A DNA stretch of 64,000 nucleotides from TMED27 sp964350695 (GTDB lineage: Bacteria > Pseudomonadota > Alphaproteobacteria > Micavibrionales > Micavibrionaceae). Both the position numbers and the translations under genes were made by a program. The DNA lies in NCBI GenBank assembly GCA_964350695.1, contig CAYGKM010000001.1, positions 124,001-188,000 of the forward strand, read 5' to 3'. The notes under the pieces were generated by a model. The model did not search any database. It saw only the letters and a list, made by a program, of their open reading frames with translations, and was not told the origin of the DNA. Shown here piece after piece: positions 43,749 to 53,232 of the stretch (position 1 is its first letter; each line of letters starts with the position of its first letter).

Positions 43749-45998
43749 ATGATGCGCTTTATCACACATCGCTGGATTCACTTCTTCCTCCTCGCCGCTC
43801 TCTTGCTTGCCGCCGTTTATAACAGCGGCTCAACCGATCGCTGGCGCATGGAGATGCAGTCTCTTGTTTTTGATGAACTAAACCAGATTTACCCCCGCGA
43901 CTCCACGGGCGACGTGTTGATCGTTGATATTGATGATGATTCCCTTCAGGCCCTGGGGCAGTGGCCATGGCCGCGCAATATCGTAGCCAGCCTCGTCTCG
44001 AACCTCACGGAGCTCGGTGCGAAAGTCATCGCCTTTGATGGGGTGCTCGCCGAGGCCGACCGCTCCTCCCCGCATTTAATCGCCGAAACGCTCAAAAGTG
44101 ATCCGCGCTTTAATGCCGTGAATGATGACCTCCACAGCCTCGCAAATTACGACACCTCTTTAGAAGACGCGATAAAAGCCTCACAGATTTTCGTCTCCGG
44201 TTTCACCTATGGAAGCTATACTCAAGTGCCGCGCCCGCCGCGTGTGAACAAACCAATCCTCATCAAGAAAAATGACCGCGAAATATTTTTAAACGATGCG
44301 GAGCGTTTTGAAAAAGCAGCTACGTTTTTACCCGCGCTTGAAAAAGCCTCGGCAGGGAACGGCAGCTTCATGGCTAAGCCCGATTTTGATGGTATTCTTC
44401 GCCGTACCGGACTGGTGTTTAGCGACGGCAAAACCCTATATCCGTCCTTAAGCCTTGAGGCAATTCGCGTCGCGCAAGGCGACCCTAAACTCCTCACGAA
44501 AATCGGCGATAACCCTGATTATGATTTCAACGCCATTGATACGGCGTACCGCATCGTGGTGGGGCCGCATTCAATCCCCGTCGAAAGCGACGGCGTGATG
44601 CATGTCTATTACCGCAAATTTGATGAACGCGGAGGCGATTATCTATCCGCATACAAAGTCGCAAATCCAGAATTCCATGATGAAATTCGCGAAAGTCTGA
44701 AAGACAAAATCATTCTGATTGGCTCCAGCGCCGAAGGACTCAAAGACTTGCGGTCAACCGCGCTTGAGCCGTTCCAGCCCGGCGTTGAAATTCACGCCAA
44801 TGTGATCGAACAAATCCTGCAGGATAAATTCCTGCTGCGTCCCGATATCACGGTGGTGGCCGAGGCCACATTCATTCTGGCCGTGGGCTTGCTCATGATC
44901 GTCCTTGCGCCGTTTATCCATGTGCTGCTTCTGGCGATATTGTGCTTCGGCCTGATCGCGCTCGCGTTCATCGGTTCCGGTGTCGCCTATGTCGATTACG
45001 GGCTGCTGCTCGATCCGTTCTATGCCTCGCTCTCGGTTTTCGTGATCTTCATGACCTCGATCATGCTGACCTATTTAAGGGTGGAAAGCGAAAAGCGCCA
45101 AGTTCGTGATGCATTCGGCCTCTATATCTCCCCTGATTTTATGCAGGAATTGACCGAAAATCCCGATAAGCTGAAACTCGGCGGGGAAACCAAAGACCTC
45201 ACCGTGATGTTCTCCGATATTCGCAGCTTCACGAGCATCTGCGAAGGGCTTTCGCCCGAAGAAATTATCCAGCTGATGAATGATTTCCTCACGCCGATGT
45301 CTGATCTTGTGATGAAAAACCGCGGCACAATCGACAAATATATGGGCGATGCGATGATGGCGTTTTGGAACGCTCCGTTAGACGATGATAACCACGAGCG
45401 CCACGCTTGTCTCGCCGCGCTCGGTATGCAAGATGCGCTTGAGCCTATAAACGCGGAAGTGCAGCGCAAGGCCGAAGAAATCGGCAAAACGCCTGTGCTT
45501 CTAAAAGCGGGAATAGGGATTAACACCGGCCCGTGCGCGGTGGGCAACATGGGGTCGAAACAACGCTTCGCCTATTCCACGCTTGGTGATGCGGTTAATC
45601 TCGCATCGCGCCTTGAGGGGCAAACCAAAAATTACGGTATCAATATCCTGATCGGCAAAACCACATATCTCAAAGTCCCTGATCTGGCATGTTTGGAAAT
45701 GGATATTATAAAGGTGAAGGGTAAAACCAAGCCTGAACGTGTTTTCGCCCTGCTGGCGGGCGCGGATATGGCCGCAAGCGAGGAGTATAAAGCCCTCAAA
45801 GCCCATCATGAGGATATGATCGCCAAATATCGCGAAGGAGAATTTAAAGCCGCGCAAAAAGCCCTGAAAGAAGCCCGCAAGCAAACGCTGTTTGATTTGA
45901 ATGTCGCTTATGATCTATACGAGGAGCGCATAAACGCCCTTATAAAAACCCCGCCAAAAGGCGAGTGGGACGGCGTGTTCGAAGCCACATCTAAATAA
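43749..45998 (+). CDS. CHASE2-domain class III adenylate cyclase
   Basis: A membrane receptor enzyme predicted to make cAMP. An N-terminal helix (about 7-22) is followed by a periplasmic CHASE2 sensor (about 30-330, with VLIVDIDDDSLQALGQWPWPR in shortened form DIDDDSLQALGQWPW), three helices (about 338-430) and the catalytic domain (about 480-660). The catalytic Asp residues lie in VMFSDIRSFT and DKYMGDAMMAFW; the Lys in the latter is the adenine-selecting position. GINTGPCAVGNMGS and LGDAVNLASRLE are also present. The start is ATG 43749 or 43752. A tail (about 680-749) is helical. It follows the hlyD gene and abuts the cNMP-binding EAL gene end to end. Confidence 0.93.
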   Translation: MMRFITHRWIHFFLLAALLLAAVYNSGSTDRWRMEMQSLVFDELNQIYPRDSTGDVLIVDIDDDSLQALGQWPWPRNIVASLVSNLTELGAKVIAFDGVLAEADRSSPHLIAETLKSDPRFNAVNDDLHSLANYDTSLEDAIKASQIFVSGFTYGSYTQVPRPPRVNKPILIKKNDREIFLNDAERFEKAATFLPALEKASAGNGSFMAKPDFDGILRRTGLVFSDGKTLYPSLSLEAIRVAQGDPKLLTKIGDNPDYDFNAIDTAYRIVVGPHSIPVESDGVMHVYYRKFDERGGDYLSAYKVANPEFHDEIRESLKDKIILIGSSAEGLKDLRSTALEPFQPGVEIHANVIEQILQDKFLLRPDITVVAEATFILAVGLLMIVLAPFIHVLLLAILCFGLIALAFIGSGVAYVDYGLLLDPFYASLSVFVIFMTSIMLTYLRVESEKRQVRDAFGLYISPDFMQELTENPDKLKLGGETKDLTVMFSDIRSFTSICEGLSPEEIIQLMNDFLTPMSDLVMKNRGTIDKYMGDAMMAFWNAPLDDDNHERHACLAALGMQDALEPINAEVQRKAEEIGKTPVLLKAGIGINTGPCAVGNMGSKQRFAYSTLGDAVNLASRLEGQTKNYGINILIGKTTYLKVPDLACLEMDIIKVKGKTKPERVFALLAGADMAASEEYKALKAHHEDMIAKYREGEFKAAQKALKEARKQTLFDLNVAYDLYEERINALIKTPPKGEWDGVFEATSK

Positions 45999-47240
45999 TT
46001 AAAATTCGAAAATCTGTGATTTGGAAACGCGCTGCGTAACCTCAAGCTCGGGCATCGGCTTCGCGAAATAATACCCTTGCGCCATATCGCATCCCATCGC
46101 GGCTAGTATCTTGGCTTCTTCTGGATTCTCAATGCCTTCTGCGATGATCTTCATTTTTAGATTCTTGCCCAGACCGATGATGGACTTAATAAGCTCGAGC
46201 GCACTTTCGTCACTCGTCATATCTTTCACAAAACTGCGATCAATTTTCAATATATCAATCGGGAAATAATGCAAATAACTCAAGGAGCTATACCCCGTTC
46301 CGAAATCATCAATCGAGATCCCCATCCCTGCGTCGCGGCACATCTTTAATGTCTCTTTCGCATTATCGGGCTGCCCGATCAAAAGCCGCTCGGTAATCTC
46401 TAGATGCACTTGGCTCGCCTTCACGTCGCTGGTCGCAATGCTGTCGCAAACGCTCCCCACAAAATCCTCGGATGCAAAATCGCGGCTCGAAAAATTAACG
46501 CTCATAAACAGCTCGTCTTTAAAAGGAACGCGGCTTTGAATGCGCTTAAGCGCCATCAGCGATTCTTTCAGCGCCCATTTCGAAGCCTGAACAATCAATC
46601 CGCTTTCCTCGATCACAGGGATAAAAACAGCAGGGGAGATAAACCCTTTTTCCGGATGCTCCCACCGCATCAGCGCTTCAAAACCTTCAATTTTCTGTGA
46701 GGCAAGATTGATAATCGGTTGATAATGAAGGGATATCTCTTTGCTCTTAAGCGCCGCCTCAAAATCATTCGTCATTTTAATAGTCGCCACAGCCTTCGAA
46801 CCTTCCGAATAGCTCAGCTCCATTTCTTCCGCTTCGTTCAACATCGGCGGATCGCCGATAATCTGTGAACGTTTCAACATATCGCGATAACGCGTGAGGA
46901 TCACTTGCATCGTCATATGCAGCACAGGATCAGCATTTTCGAGGCGCAGCGCGAAATCTTCCTTGGTAATTTCCAGCAATTCGCAATCTTCAACGGCCTT
47001 GATGGTTGCGGTGCGCGGTGAATTATCCAAAATCGCCATCTCGCCGATCATCGTGCCCGGCCCGCGAGACCCCACATATTGCGTCTCGCCGTTCTTATTC
47101 TCGATCAAAATCTCGACCCGGCCCGTTTCAATGATATACGCGCAAGTGCCCGCATCGCCTTGCTTCATGATCGTTTCGCCGGATTTAAATGATTTTTTAT
47201 TTTGTTCTTTATGCATATGGGTACTGTGATATGTATACAT
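45999..47240 (-). CDS. Cyclic-nucleotide-binding EAL phosphodiesterase
   Basis: Predicted to degrade c-di-GMP under control of a cyclic nucleotide. The CRP-like cNMP domain covers about 10-130 (MKQGDAGTCAYIIETGRVEI, MIGEMAILDNSPRTATIKA). The EAL domain (about 165-405) keeps all catalytic residues: EALMRWEHP, the Asn in MSVNFSSRDF, EITERLL, IDDFGTGYSSLSYL, ILKIDRSFVKD, AEGIEN and the Gln in MAQGYYFAKP. No GGDEF domain or membrane segment. ATG 47240 has no ribosome-binding site; Met at 47216 is an alternative. It converges with the cyclase with no gap, so the two may act as cAMP source and target. Confidence 0.93.
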   Translation of the reverse strand: MYTYHSTHMHKEQNKKSFKSGETIMKQGDAGTCAYIIETGRVEILIENKNGETQYVGSRGPGTMIGEMAILDNSPRTATIKAVEDCELLEITKEDFALRLENADPVLHMTMQVILTRYRDMLKRSQIIGDPPMLNEAEEMELSYSEGSKAVATIKMTNDFEAALKSKEISLHYQPIINLASQKIEGFEALMRWEHPEKGFISPAVFIPVIEESGLIVQASKWALKESLMALKRIQSRVPFKDELFMSVNFSSRDFASEDFVGSVCDSIATSDVKASQVHLEITERLLIGQPDNAKETLKMCRDAGMGISIDDFGTGYSSLSYLHYFPIDILKIDRSFVKDMTSDESALELIKSIIGLGKNLKMKIIAEGIENPEEAKILAAMGCDMAQGYYFAKPMPELEVTQRVSKSQIFEF

Positions 47241-47265
47241 TACAAAATCAATGTTAAAGAAGTGC

Positions 47266-47295
47266 TTGACAACTTTGGGCCTGCAAAGCTATTGT
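47266..47295 (+). promoter_or_regulatory. Sigma-70 promoter of rpmJ
   Basis: TTGACA (47266-47271), 18 bases, TATTGT (47290-47295). RNA would start near 47302, 20 nt before the rpmJ ATG. Confidence 0.6.
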
Positions 47296-47321
47296 CCGCG
47301 CTCAAGAAAAGGAATTATACG

Positions 47322-47447
47322 ATGAAAGTTACAAATTCATTGAAGACATTGAAAAGCAGAGACCGTAACAACCGCGTTATTCGCCGTAAGGGCCGTGTTT
47401 ATGTGATTAATAAGAAAAACCCACGCATGAAGTGCCGTCAGGGTTAA
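47322..47447 (+). CDS. rpmJ: 50S ribosomal protein L36
   Basis: A 41-residue basic protein starting MKVTNSLKTLKSRDRNN and ending RMKCRQG. It is the zinc-free (C-minus) L36 type common in alphaproteobacteria: of the usual zinc ligands only one Cys remains. AAGGA lies 8-12 bases before the ATG. The reading from 47202 adds only untranslated leader. It is monocistronic, with its own promoter. Confidence 0.95.
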   Translation: MKVTNSLKTLKSRDRNNRVIRRKGRVYVINKKNPRMKCRQG

Positions 47448-47544
47448 GGCTTATTTGCGGGGGTTTTAATTTAATCCCCAAAAGCGCCCAAATTAAATGG
47501 GCTGGGCCAATTTTCTCCATGCATTTAAAATATCGATCTGCTAT

Positions 47545-47582
47545 AAACGCTCTTTAATTCTAACATTAAGAGCGTTTTTTTT
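47545..47582 (+). terminator. Intrinsic terminator / attenuator abutting mreB
   Basis: A 13-bp stem with a single bulged T (5' arm 47545-47558, 3' arm 47565-47577), a 6-base loop and a run of eight T (47575-47582) that ends at the mreB ATG. The only Shine-Dalgarno-like bases for mreB, AAGAG (47568-47572), lie in the 3' arm. A TATAAA (47542-47547) overlaps the 5' arm. Confidence 0.8.
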
Positions 47583-48623
47583 ATGTTCTCCGGACTTTTT
47601 GGATTTATGTCTGCCGATATGGCGATTGATTTGGGTACGGCCAATACGCTGGTCTACGTCAAGGATCAGGGCATTGTGCTGAACGAACCCTCCGTTGTTG
47701 CCATCGAAATGAACTATGGTAAGAAGCATGTTCTGGCTGTGGGGAACGAAGCCAAACAGATGCTCGGCAGAACACCGGGAAGTATTTCCGCAACTCGCCC
47801 GCTTCGTGACGGCGTGATCGCGGATTTCGAAGTCACCGAGGCGATGATCAAATATTTCATCCGTAAAGTGCATAATCGCCGCTCCTTCGTCTCCCCTAAA
47901 ATGGTGATCTGTGTGCCCTCCGGCTCTACGGCTGTGGAGCAGCGCGCCATTATCGAATCTGCAGAAAGCGCAGGCGCGCGCCGCGTTGAACTTATCGAAG
48001 AGCCAATGGCTGCCGCAATCGGCGCAGGCCTTCCCGTGACTGAGCCTTCCGGCTCTATGGTGGTCGATATTGGCGGCGGAACCACCGAAGTTGCCGTTAT
48101 TTCCCTTGGCGGCATTGTTTACGCCAAATCCGTCCGTGTAGGCGGCGATAAAATGGATGAAGCCATCATCGCTTATATCCGCCGCGTGCATAACCTTTTA
48201 ATCGGCGAAAGCACCTCGGAGCGGATCAAAAAAGAAATCGGCTCCGCATGTCCTCCCGCTGACGGCGAAGGCCGCAAAATGGAGATCCGTGGCCGCGATC
48301 TCATGAACGGCGTCCCGAAAGAAATCGTCGTCACAGAGCGTCAAATCTCCGAAGCCCTCGCGGAACCTGTCGGCCAAATCGTTGAAGGCGTAAAAGTCGC
48401 CCTCGAACACACCGCGCCTGAACTCGCGGCTGATATTGTTGATAAAGGGATCGTCATGACAGGCGGCGGCTCGCTGCTCACCAATCTGGATTTCGTTTTG
48501 CGCCACGCAACGGGCTTGGCTGTCACCATTGCCGATGACCCGCTCACATGCGTGGCTTTGGGCACAGGGCACGCCTTGGAAGAGTCCAAAATTTTGCGCA
48601 ATGTCCTTATCGGCACGTATTAA
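47583..48623 (+). CDS. mreB: Rod-shape actin homologue MreB
   Basis: Actin-like filament protein that guides lateral wall synthesis. The N-terminus MFSGLFGFMSADMAIDLG, with phosphate-1 loop DLGTANTLVYV, matches alphaproteobacterial MreB, so ATG 47583 is the likely start even though it directly follows a terminator T-run. Phosphate-2 is VVDIGGGTTEVAVISLGG and the adenosine motif is VMTGGGSLL. 346 residues. It is first in the operon mreB-mreC-mreD-mrdA-rodA. Confidence 0.97.
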   Translation: MFSGLFGFMSADMAIDLGTANTLVYVKDQGIVLNEPSVVAIEMNYGKKHVLAVGNEAKQMLGRTPGSISATRPLRDGVIADFEVTEAMIKYFIRKVHNRRSFVSPKMVICVPSGSTAVEQRAIIESAESAGARRVELIEEPMAAAIGAGLPVTEPSGSMVVDIGGGTTEVAVISLGGIVYAKSVRVGGDKMDEAIIAYIRRVHNLLIGESTSERIKKEIGSACPPADGEGRKMEIRGRDLMNGVPKEIVVTERQISEALAEPVGQIVEGVKVALEHTAPELAADIVDKGIVMTGGGSLLTNLDFVLRHATGLAVTIADDPLTCVALGTGHALEESKILRNVLIGTY

Positions 48624-48743
48624 AATTTAAGCGTTCTTATTTGTTTTTAAACAGTTTTCTGCGTACAATTATAAGAGGAGCATTGATTGTTGAGGGTCAA
48701 TGGCTGTATCCTGAAATTAACAATTTGAAAAACGAGTGTACAC

Positions 48744-49619
48744 TTGAAACGCCGCTCTAAAATCGCCAGTTCTAAATCCATCGCGCAGATTTTTCCTGCC
48801 TATTTAAGTGGCAGCGGCCTGCCGGTAATTGTTTTTTTCGCCGCTATCGGCATGATTGTTTTTTCTTCCATGAACCCGCAAGCAACAGAAGCCATCCGCA
48901 CAAAAGCGGTTGATTCTTTCGCCCCTGTTTTGTCTGTGGTCACAACTCCCGTCCAAAACGCCGCAACCGTACTGCGCGATATATCGGGTTTGGCCACCAT
49001 GCAATCTGAAAATCAACGCTTGATGGCTGAAAACGAGCGTTTGCGTGAATGGTATCAAACCGCGCTTTTGCTGCAGGCCGAAAATAAATCTTTCCGCGAA
49101 CTTCTAAACCTTAAGGAAGAAGCGGCGAAAACTTTCATCACCGCCCGCGTCATGTCCGATGCCGGCAATGCCTTTGCCAATACCTTGCTTTTGGCGGCGG
49201 GTAAAAGTGACGGCCTCAAAAAAGGGCAGGCGGTCATGTCCGGACAGGGCGTTATTGGTCGCGTGATTGAAGTGGGAGATAAAGCTTCACGTATCTTGCT
49301 GATCACGGATATAAACTCGCGCGTTCCTGTTTTAATAGAAGATACAAGCCAGCATTCTATCCTTGCCGGTGATAACAAAACGGCGGCCAAGCTTATGCAC
49401 CTTCCGCCCGAAAGCCGCGTGAATGACGGCGCAAGAATTATCACATCCGGCTATGGCGGCATTTTCCCTCCCGGCCTTCCTGTCGGCATCGCCCATAATG
49501 ACGAAAAGCGCGGCATCATCGTAAAACCGCTTTCCGATATGAACAAAATCACCTTCGTCAGAATTATTGAACATGTCGCAGACCCTTACCTCAGAGAAGG
49601 TGTGCTTTTAGGCAACTAA
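48744..49619 (+). CDS. mreC: Rod-shape-determining protein MreC
   Basis: Periplasmic scaffold of the elongasome. A basic tail (1-15) is followed by one membrane helix (about 27-45), a coiled coil (about 90-120, MQSENQRLMAENERLREWYQ) and the beta-barrel MreC domain (TARVMSDAGNAFANTLLLAAG, GVIGRVIEVGDKASRILLITD with its core IGRVIEVG). 291 residues. The start is TTG 48744; no in-frame ATG fits. A 120-bp gap after mreB holds no clear gene. Confidence 0.93.
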   Translation: MKRRSKIASSKSIAQIFPAYLSGSGLPVIVFFAAIGMIVFSSMNPQATEAIRTKAVDSFAPVLSVVTTPVQNAATVLRDISGLATMQSENQRLMAENERLREWYQTALLLQAENKSFRELLNLKEEAAKTFITARVMSDAGNAFANTLLLAAGKSDGLKKGQAVMSGQGVIGRVIEVGDKASRILLITDINSRVPVLIEDTSQHSILAGDNKTAAKLMHLPPESRVNDGARIITSGYGGIFPPGLPVGIAHNDEKRGIIVKPLSDMNKITFVRIIEHVADPYLREGVLLGN

Positions 49620-49647
49620 TCTGTTTAGGTCATCCCCTCAATTTGAT

Positions 49648-50229
49648 ATGAATATTTCTATGGATTATTACGACTCAATATTTGAGCGTGCAACGCTTGC
49701 TGCCCGCATGATCGTGCCTTATGTGCTGATGGCCGTTTTGTTTTTGCTGACGCTTGCCTCCGCGCCAGAGCCGTTCTCGCTGCTGTTTAAAGCGCCCTAT
49801 ATTCTAATGGTCATATATTACTGGTCGCTCTTCAGACCAACCTTGCTGCCCTATTGGCTCGTGCTTATTGCGGGGCTTTTCTTTGATCTTATCGCGGGCT
49901 TCCCATTGGGCGTTCATGGCCTGCTATTTATGGTTTGCCGCTTCTTTGTAACCTCGCAGCGGCGCTTCCTTCTCGGACAAAATTTCATGATCATCTGGCT
50001 TGGTTATTGCGTCGTGACGGTGGCCTATATGTGCCTGCAATGGCTTGTCCTGTCATTGAGCCAGCTCACACTCTTCCCTATTACGAAAACATTATACGGC
50101 TATGGGATCGGCGGCATATTATTTCCCTTTGTCCTGCTACTGTTGCATTTAACCCATCAGGTTCTGCCAGCCCCGCAAGTGGAAATGGCCAGAACTCTGA
50201 AAGAACAAAGAGGGGCAGGGGGTTTTTAA
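49648..50229 (+). CDS. mreD: Rod-shape-determining protein MreD
   Basis: A small membrane protein of the elongasome with about five helices. ERATLAARMIVPYVLMAVL at the start and LIAGLFFDLIAGFPLGVHG in the middle are MreD-like. 193 residues. It lies between mreC and mrdA, which confirms the weakly conserved family. Confidence 0.9.
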   Translation: MNISMDYYDSIFERATLAARMIVPYVLMAVLFLLTLASAPEPFSLLFKAPYILMVIYYWSLFRPTLLPYWLVLIAGLFFDLIAGFPLGVHGLLFMVCRFFVTSQRRFLLGQNFMIIWLGYCVVTVAYMCLQWLVLSLSQLTLFPITKTLYGYGIGGILFPFVLLLLHLTHQVLPAPQVEMARTLKEQRGAGGF

Positions 50230-50241
50230 AGTGAGCGCGCC

Positions 50242-52095
50242 ATGAAAAAAGACAAAGAACAGGTTAAGGTTTTTACCCGCCGCGCCTTCGTAATCGCGGG
50301 GCTGCAAGGCGCGCTTCTCGGCGTCCTCGGCGGGCGTTTGGCATGGCTGCAAGTCGCCAAGGGCGGGCAATATAAAACGCTGTCTGATCGCAACCGCATC
50401 AATATGCGCATACTCGCCCCCTCCAGAGGGCAGATCGTTGACCGCTATGGCGTGCCTTTGGCCGTGAACGAACAAAACTTCCGCGTCCTCATCGTCCCCG
50501 AGCAAACAGAAAACATCGAAATCTCCCTTCGTAAACTTCAAGAAACGATCAATATCCCTGAAGAAAACATCCAAGAGGTTTTGAAAGACGTTAAAAAGAG
50601 CGCGAAATTTGTGCCCATCGAAGTCAAAGACGATTTGAGTTGGGAAGATATTTCCAAAATCGAAGTAAACCTGCCGGACCTTCCGGGGATGATAACCGAT
50701 ATTGGCGAACGCCGCAGCTATCCGCTTGGCCCGGCCACGGCGCATCTGGTCGGATATGTCGGCGCAGTAGATAAGAGCGAGATCAAGGAAGACCCCGTGC
50801 TCAGCCTTCCGGGGTTTAAAATCGGTAAAACAGGTATTGAAAAACGCTTCGATAAAGAGCTGCGCGGTGAAAAAGGCCTCTCTGAAGTTGAAGTCAACGT
50901 GATTGGCCGCGAAGTTCAAGAACTGAAAACCGAAGGCAGCACTTCGGGCGAGCGCATAACCCTGACCATTGATGGCGAGCTTCAACGCTTTGCCCAAACC
51001 CGCTTGAGCCAAGACCGCAGCGCCTCTGCCGTTGTTATGGACGCCCATACAGGCGCGGTTTACGCACTGGCCTCTTATCCCTCATTCGACCCCAATTTGT
51101 TTACATCGGGGATTTCCGCAGCCGCGTGGGAGGAGCTGCTCGCTGATCCCGCACACCCGATGAATAACAAAGCCATTTCGGGGCAATACCCGCCCGCCTC
51201 AACTTTCAAGATGGTGACCGCGCTTGCGGGACTTCGCGCCGGAAAAGTTACATCCAGACGTAGCTCCTTTTGCAAAGGCTATTACGAATTGGGCAAAGAC
51301 CGCTTCCACTGTTGGAAAAAAGGCGGCCATGGTTGGGTCGGGCTGGAAGAAGCCCTTTCCGGATCATGCGACGTATATTTCTATGAGCTGGCGGCCGAAA
51401 TCGGCATTGATAAAATTGCAGAAACCGCTCGTATGATGGGATTGGGGCATAAGCTCGATTTTGATCTGAGCGAAGAACGCCCCGGCCTAGTGCCTGATAA
51501 AAACTGGAAGATGGGATATAACGGTAAAAAATGGCAACTCGGGGAAACTGTCGTTGCCAGTATCGGGCAGGGCTATCTACAAACCACCCCTCTGCAACTC
51601 GCGGTGATGACCGCCCGTTTGGTCAATGGCGGTTATGAGGTTAAACCGTGGCTGATTGAGGGTGACCTGTCGCCTAACTCCGCGCATTCGAAAAAATGGC
51701 CTAAGCTTGATATAGACCCCGATCATCTTAAGCAAATCAAAAGCGGCATGGACCGGGTCGTGAACTCACCAAAGGGCACGGCCTATGGTTCGCGCATCCA
51801 AGAGGTCGGCTTTGAAATGGGAGGAAAAACAGGAACGGGTCAGGTGCAAAGAATTACGATGCAGCAACGCGCCACAGGCGTGAAAAACGAAGACCTTGAA
51901 TGGAAAAGCCGCCACCATGCGCTGTTTGTCGGTTACGCGCCGCTAGATAATCCGCGTTACGTATGTTCCGTCGTTGTTGAGCATGGCATCGGCGGATCAA
52001 GAGCCGCCGCGCCGCTCGCCCGCGATATCATGGAAGAAGTGCAAAGACGTGATCCCGCGAAAGCCAACCCCGTCCCGCAAGAAGGAACAGCATAA
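50242..52095 (+). CDS. mrdA: Elongasome transpeptidase PBP2
   Basis: Class B penicillin-binding protein that cross-links lateral wall peptidoglycan with RodA. One N-terminal helix (about 13-30) and the pedestal domain starting APSRGQIVDRYGVPLAVN are followed by the transpeptidase domain: Ser320 in STFK, SCD at 375-377 (the PBP2 form of SxN) and KTG at 529-531. 617 residues. It ends one base before the rodA ATG. Confidence 0.97.
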   Translation: MKKDKEQVKVFTRRAFVIAGLQGALLGVLGGRLAWLQVAKGGQYKTLSDRNRINMRILAPSRGQIVDRYGVPLAVNEQNFRVLIVPEQTENIEISLRKLQETINIPEENIQEVLKDVKKSAKFVPIEVKDDLSWEDISKIEVNLPDLPGMITDIGERRSYPLGPATAHLVGYVGAVDKSEIKEDPVLSLPGFKIGKTGIEKRFDKELRGEKGLSEVEVNVIGREVQELKTEGSTSGERITLTIDGELQRFAQTRLSQDRSASAVVMDAHTGAVYALASYPSFDPNLFTSGISAAAWEELLADPAHPMNNKAISGQYPPASTFKMVTALAGLRAGKVTSRRSSFCKGYYELGKDRFHCWKKGGHGWVGLEEALSGSCDVYFYELAAEIGIDKIAETARMMGLGHKLDFDLSEERPGLVPDKNWKMGYNGKKWQLGETVVASIGQGYLQTTPLQLAVMTARLVNGGYEVKPWLIEGDLSPNSAHSKKWPKLDIDPDHLKQIKSGMDRVVNSPKGTAYGSRIQEVGFEMGGKTGTGQVQRITMQQRATGVKNEDLEWKSRHHALFVGYAPLDNPRYVCSVVVEHGIGGSRAAAPLARDIMEEVQRRDPAKANPVPQEGTA

Positions 52096-53223
52096 ATGGC
52101 CCGTAATATACGTTTAAACACAGGGCTGAACTTTACCGATAAGCTCAAAAGCGTGAGCTGGGGCTTGGTGCTTCTCATATTCATTATATCGGGCATTGGC
52201 TTTACGGCGCTTTATTCTGCGGCGGGCGGAAGCTTTTCTCCGTGGGCGTCTAAACAAATGATGCGCTTTGGCATAGCCGCGATTGGTATGTTGATTATCG
52301 CCCTCATAGATATCAAATGGTGGTATCGCCTGACATGGCCGCTTTATTTCATTGGCCTTGGCCTTTTGGTTGTCGTGGAGATTATGGGGCATGTCGGAAT
52401 GGGCGCGCAGCGCTGGATTAATCTGGGCTTTATGCAGCTACAACCCTCCGAGATTATGAAGATTGTCGTGGTCATGGCGTTGGCGCGATATTTTCACGCT
52501 GCCACCATGGATGATATGCGGTCTTTGCGTTTCCTGATCGTGCCTGTTCTGGTTATTATGGCGCCTGTGGCCTTGGTGTTGCTGCAGCCTGATCTGGGAA
52601 CATCCCTGATGATTCTCATGGCGGGCGCGGCGATGTTTTTTATGGCGGGGGCATCAATCTGGCTTTATATCATTGGCGGCGTAGGCGTCGCGGCTTGTAT
52701 TCCTGTCGCCTGGCAATTTATGCATGGATACCAAAAGAAGCGGGTGATGACCTTCCTTGATCCGGAAAGTGACCCTCTCGGCGCGGGATATCACATCACG
52801 CAATCGAAAATTGCTCTCGGCTCTGGCGGCATTGAGGGTAAAGGCTTCTTGCAAGGCACACAAAGCCGCCTCAACTTCCTGCCTGAAAAACAAACGGACT
52901 TCATCTTCACTTTGTGGGCCGAAGAACATGGCCTGATCGGCGGGTTGATATTGCTGTTTTTATTCGCCTTGGTCTTTTTATACGGGGTAGGGATCGCGCT
53001 CAGCGCTCGTCAAAATTTCGCGCGCTATTTGTCGCTCGGCATAAGCGTGAACTTCTCGCTCTATGTGTTTATCAATATCGCGATGGTGATGGGCCTAATT
53101 CCCGTTGTGGGCGCGCCTCTGCCGCTGATCTCATATGGCGGAACGTCAATGCTGGCTGCCTTGATCGGCTTTGGCTTGATGCTCTCGTGCAAAATCCATC
53201 AGGAAAGTAAGGTCAGTGGATAA
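52096..53223 (+). CDS. rodA: Elongasome peptidoglycan polymerase RodA
   Basis: SEDS-family glycosyltransferase partnered with PBP2. 375 residues and about ten helices. Motifs are GAQRWINLGFMQLQPSEIMK, LQPDLGTSLMIL, GKGFLQGTQSRLNFLPEKQT and LPLISYGGTSML. Position after mrdA separates it from FtsW at 16118. Confidence 0.97.
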   Translation: MARNIRLNTGLNFTDKLKSVSWGLVLLIFIISGIGFTALYSAAGGSFSPWASKQMMRFGIAAIGMLIIALIDIKWWYRLTWPLYFIGLGLLVVVEIMGHVGMGAQRWINLGFMQLQPSEIMKIVVVMALARYFHAATMDDMRSLRFLIVPVLVIMAPVALVLLQPDLGTSLMILMAGAAMFFMAGASIWLYIIGGVGVAACIPVAWQFMHGYQKKRVMTFLDPESDPLGAGYHITQSKIALGSGGIEGKGFLQGTQSRLNFLPEKQTDFIFTLWAEEHGLIGGLILLFLFALVFLYGVGIALSARQNFARYLSLGISVNFSLYVFINIAMVMGLIPVVGAPLPLISYGGTSMLAALIGFGLMLSCKIHQESKVSG

Positions 53224-53232
53224 AGGCAAGCC

